A stretch of 64,000 nt of DNA, from assembly GCA_024641005.1 (NCBI GenBank), contig JAHEDX010000011.1, positions 1-64,000 on the forward strand, given 5' to 3'. Under the pieces are notes generated by a model. It saw nothing but the letters and a program-made list of their open reading frames with translations, made no database searches and was not told where the DNA came from. The DNA is from Acidimicrobiaceae bacterium. GTDB taxonomy: Bacteria > Actinomycetota > Acidimicrobiia > Acidimicrobiales > Ilumatobacteraceae. Shown here piece after piece: positions 62,119 to 64,000 of this stretch; within the stretch, counting starts at the first letter, position 1; each line of letters opens with the position of its first letter. A program made the position numbers and the translations under genes.

Positions 62119-63144
62119 ATGCCAGTGATCGTCATCTTGATCATCGCGATCGCGATCGTCGGGCTCGCCGTGCTCGCCGGCGCCGTCAAGATCGTGCGGC
62201 CATATCAACGTGGTCTCGTCGAACGCCTCGGCAAGTACAAGACCACCAAAGAGCCCGGTCTGCAGTTGATCGTTCCGTTCATCGAGACGATGCAGCTGGT
62301 CGACATGCGCGAGCAGGTCGTCGATGTGCCTCCGCAGGAGGTCATCACCGCTGACAACGTCGTCGTGTCGGTCGACGCCGTCGTCTACTACGAGGCGACC
62401 GATCCGCAGCGGCTCGTGTACAACGTGGCCGACTTCTTCACCGCCATCACCAAGCTGGCTCAGACCAACTTGCGCAACCTGATCGGCGACCTCGAACTCG
62501 ATAGGGCGCTCACGTCACGCGACACGATCAACACCCAGCTGCGCGAGGTGCTCGACGACGCGACCGACAAATGGGGCGTCAGAGTCGTGCGTGTCGAGAT
62601 CCAGCGCATCGATCCACCGCCCGAAGTCGTGTCCGCGATGCATGCCCAGATGCGCGCCGAACGCGACCGGCGTGCCACGGTCACCGAGGCGCAGGGCTAC
62701 CGGGAGGCGGCGATCGCTCGGGCAGACGGCGAGAAGCAATCTGCCGTTCTCGCTGCCGAGGGTCGGAAACAGTCGGCGATCCTCGACGCCGAGGGCGACG
62801 CACAGGCAATCGAGCTGCGGGCACAGGCGGACAAGCTTCGCCTCGCGATGCTCGGCGAGGGCGAGGGTCAGGCCGCCAAAGCGCGTCTGACGGGCATCAA
62901 AGACGCCGGTGCCGACCAGAACGTCTTGACCGTCGAGTACCTGCAGGCGTTGGCCAAGATCGGCGACGGCCGAGCCACCAAGCTCGTCATCCCGGCAGAG
63001 TTCTCGGGCCTGTTGGGTACTGTCGCCGCGCTCGGCGAAGCGCTGCGACCCGACGACTCCGGCGACGAGATCCGACCCAAGGACGGCCTGGCGATTCCCG
63101 ATCGTGAGGAGCGGGTCGACCTGCCGCCGGCCCGCGGCGGCTGA
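62119..63144 (+). CDS. SPFH/band-7 paraslipin (stomatin-like)
   Basis: 341 aa. One N-terminal membrane anchor (about 2-22), SPFH core (VRPYQRGLVERLGKY, QEVITADNVVVSVDAVVYY), then an Ala/Glu/Gln-rich coiled coil with repeated RADGEKQSAVLAAEGRKQSAILDAEG segments. Oligomeric membrane scaffold like QmcA/YbbK. Two bp after the NfeD gene and in TGATG contact with the DUF2510 gene. Confidence 0.93.
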   Translation: MPVIVILIIAIAIVGLAVLAGAVKIVRPYQRGLVERLGKYKTTKEPGLQLIVPFIETMQLVDMREQVVDVPPQEVITADNVVVSVDAVVYYEATDPQRLVYNVADFFTAITKLAQTNLRNLIGDLELDRALTSRDTINTQLREVLDDATDKWGVRVVRVEIQRIDPPPEVVSAMHAQMRAERDRRATVTEAQGYREAAIARADGEKQSAVLAAEGRKQSAILDAEGDAQAIELRAQADKLRLAMLGEGEGQAAKARLTGIKDAGADQNVLTVEYLQALAKIGDGRATKLVIPAEFSGLLGTVAALGEALRPDDSGDEIRPKDGLAIPDREERVDLPPARGG

Positions 63145-63656
63145 TGAAGGTCGAGGACGCACCGCCCCCGGGCTGGTACCCCGATCCCGAGGGATATTCG
63201 AGGCTGCGTTGGTGGGAGGGCACCGATTGGTCCGACCGGTTCCGGGCGCCCCCGACGCCCAGCGAGTTCGACCTCAAAGACCAGACGTATGGATACGCCG
63301 ACGAGCAGCCGACCGGCCGCTCGTTCTACGATCAGCGAGCATCGAGCTTGTCGACACGCAGCGACTCGGACGCCCTCGTCAATCAGGTCCGAATGGCGGC
63401 GAGGGAAGAAGCCGAACGGGCCGCAACCCTGTTTGGACAGCAGGCCCGTGCGGCAGCCCGCAACGTCGGCCCGCTCATCAGCGAGTACACGAACAAGGTG
63501 ATCAAGTGGGTTCGTATTCTGTCGGTCATCGCGATCCTGCTGTTGATCGGATGGTTGGCATTTCAGCTCTTCGCTCAAGTCAGCCTGTTCGAGTGGATCG
63601 GCGACCGTATCGACAACGTGACCGACCAGAGCGGCATGCTGCTGCGCGTTCGGTGA
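63144..63656 (+). CDS. DUF2510-domain membrane protein
   Basis: 170 aa. N-terminal DUF2510 (PPPGWYPDPEGYSRLRWWEGTDW), a helical middle, and one membrane helix (about 129-147). DUF2510 is an actinobacterial domain of unknown function. Translation contacts the SPFH stop (TGATG), so the three proteins are likely made together and may share a membrane complex. Confidence 0.88.
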   Translation: MKVEDAPPPGWYPDPEGYSRLRWWEGTDWSDRFRAPPTPSEFDLKDQTYGYADEQPTGRSFYDQRASSLSTRSDSDALVNQVRMAAREEAERAATLFGQQARAAARNVGPLISEYTNKVIKWVRILSVIAILLLIGWLAFQLFAQVSLFEWIGDRIDNVTDQSGMLLRVR

Positions 63657-63719
63657 CAGCGGGCACTGGGGCGCGTACCGGCTCCGGCGCAGGCGGCGCA
63701 GCGCGCTAGAACGTTCGAC

Positions 63720-64000
63720 ATGACGTTCACCCATCCCGAGTACCTGGTGTCGACGGATTGGCTCGCCGAGCATCTCGACGATCCAGCGGTGCGCGTTCTC
63801 GATGTGACCGCGAGGCTCACTGCGACGCTCGAGAACCGGGCGAGGGAGGTGTGGTTCGACGCAGGCCACATCGCCGGCTCCGTGCCATTCGACGTGGCGA
63901 GCGCCTACGGGGTGTTGTCGGATCCGTGTGAGGACCTGCCGTGGATGTGGCCGAAGCCCGATCAATTCATCGCCGCGATGGCGGCGGTCGGCGTCGGGCC
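63720..64000 (+). CDS. Sulfurtransferase (rhodanese), partial (C-terminus outside window)
   Basis: Not in the ORF track because the stop is outside. I translated 93 codons from ATG 63720: MTFTHPEYLVSTDWLAEHL, VRVLDVT and AGHIAGSVPFDV match the N-terminal (non-catalytic) domain of two-domain thiosulfate:cyanide/3-mercaptopyruvate sulfurtransferases. The catalytic Cys domain would lie beyond the edge. TAGAAC ends 7 nt before the ATG. Confidence 0.85.
   Translation, partial: MTFTHPEYLVSTDWLAEHLDDPAVRVLDVTARLTATLENRAREVWFDAGHIAGSVPFDVASAYGVLSDPCEDLPWMWPKPDQFIAAMAAVGVG

Overview
The window reads as one continuous stretch of a high-GC actinobacterial chromosome. The class is probably Acidimicrobiia, Ilumatobacter-like. 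That is an inference from three things: three LLM-class (F420-type) oxidoreductases, a secreted protease with tandem RLLDTR...VDVxGYF repeats, and the ruvCAB / queA-tgt / yajC-secDF / apt-rel / hisS-aspS block. I see no phage, IS element, CRISPR array, rRNA or tRNA. Coding density is very high. The largest gene-free stretches are 61379-61606 (a 3 x 46 bp tandem repeat plus a promoter), 42897-43120 (leader of an SDR gene) and 29410-29613 (a palindrome and a promoter). No gap exceeds 300 bp.

Layout. 1-6.4 kb is a sulfur island: on the minus strand a persulfide-dioxygenase-like MBL/rhodanese protein, an FeS-NrfD fusion and a molybdopterin oxidoreductase cut by the window edge; on the plus strand an aminotransferase and a rhodanese lipoprotein. 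The first sulfur gene and the lipoprotein share a palindrome-like promoter motif. 6.5-12.3 kb holds NudC, a secreted subtilase and an S9 peptidase. 12.3-27.5 kb is dominated by acyl-CoA and lipid enzymes (SDRs, WS/DGAT, acyl-CoA dehydrogenases, acyl-CoA synthetase), with a PD-(D/E)XK nuclease/PAP2 pair and a GH65 phosphorylase/beta-phosphoglucomutase pair. 27.5-45 kb holds a CASTOR/POLLUX-like channel, LLM oxidoreductases, a nitroreductase, a metal ABC transporter lacking its binding protein, TypA, a transglutaminase-like protein, a GH29/beta-helix fusion, LarE, PlsC-like and geranylgeranyl-reductase-like proteins, and a split MFE-2 dehydrogenase/hydratase pair. 45-61.4 kb carries the housekeeping block: lldD-like, ruvCAB, queA, tgt, yajC-secD-secF, apt-rel, hisS-aspS. 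61.6-64 kb has NfeD/SPFH/DUF2510 and a truncated sulfurtransferase.

Expression logic. About 30 first-of-unit genes carry a TANNNT-like hexamer ending 6-8 nt before the start codon, with no Shine-Dalgarno sequence. This is the geometry of leaderless transcripts. Genes inside units are instead joined by 4-nt ATGA/GTGA overlaps or TGATG contacts. I used this rule to reset several starts that differ from the ORF track. Genes with an ordinary leader and SD (MBL/rhodanese, rhodanese lipoprotein, channel, MFE-2 dehydrogenase) are the exceptions and may be the more regulated ones.

Two real genes are missing from the ORF track because they run off the window: the molybdopterin oxidoreductase (1-1402, minus) and the sulfurtransferase (63720-64000, plus). 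All claims come from reading the sequence; no database search was run.
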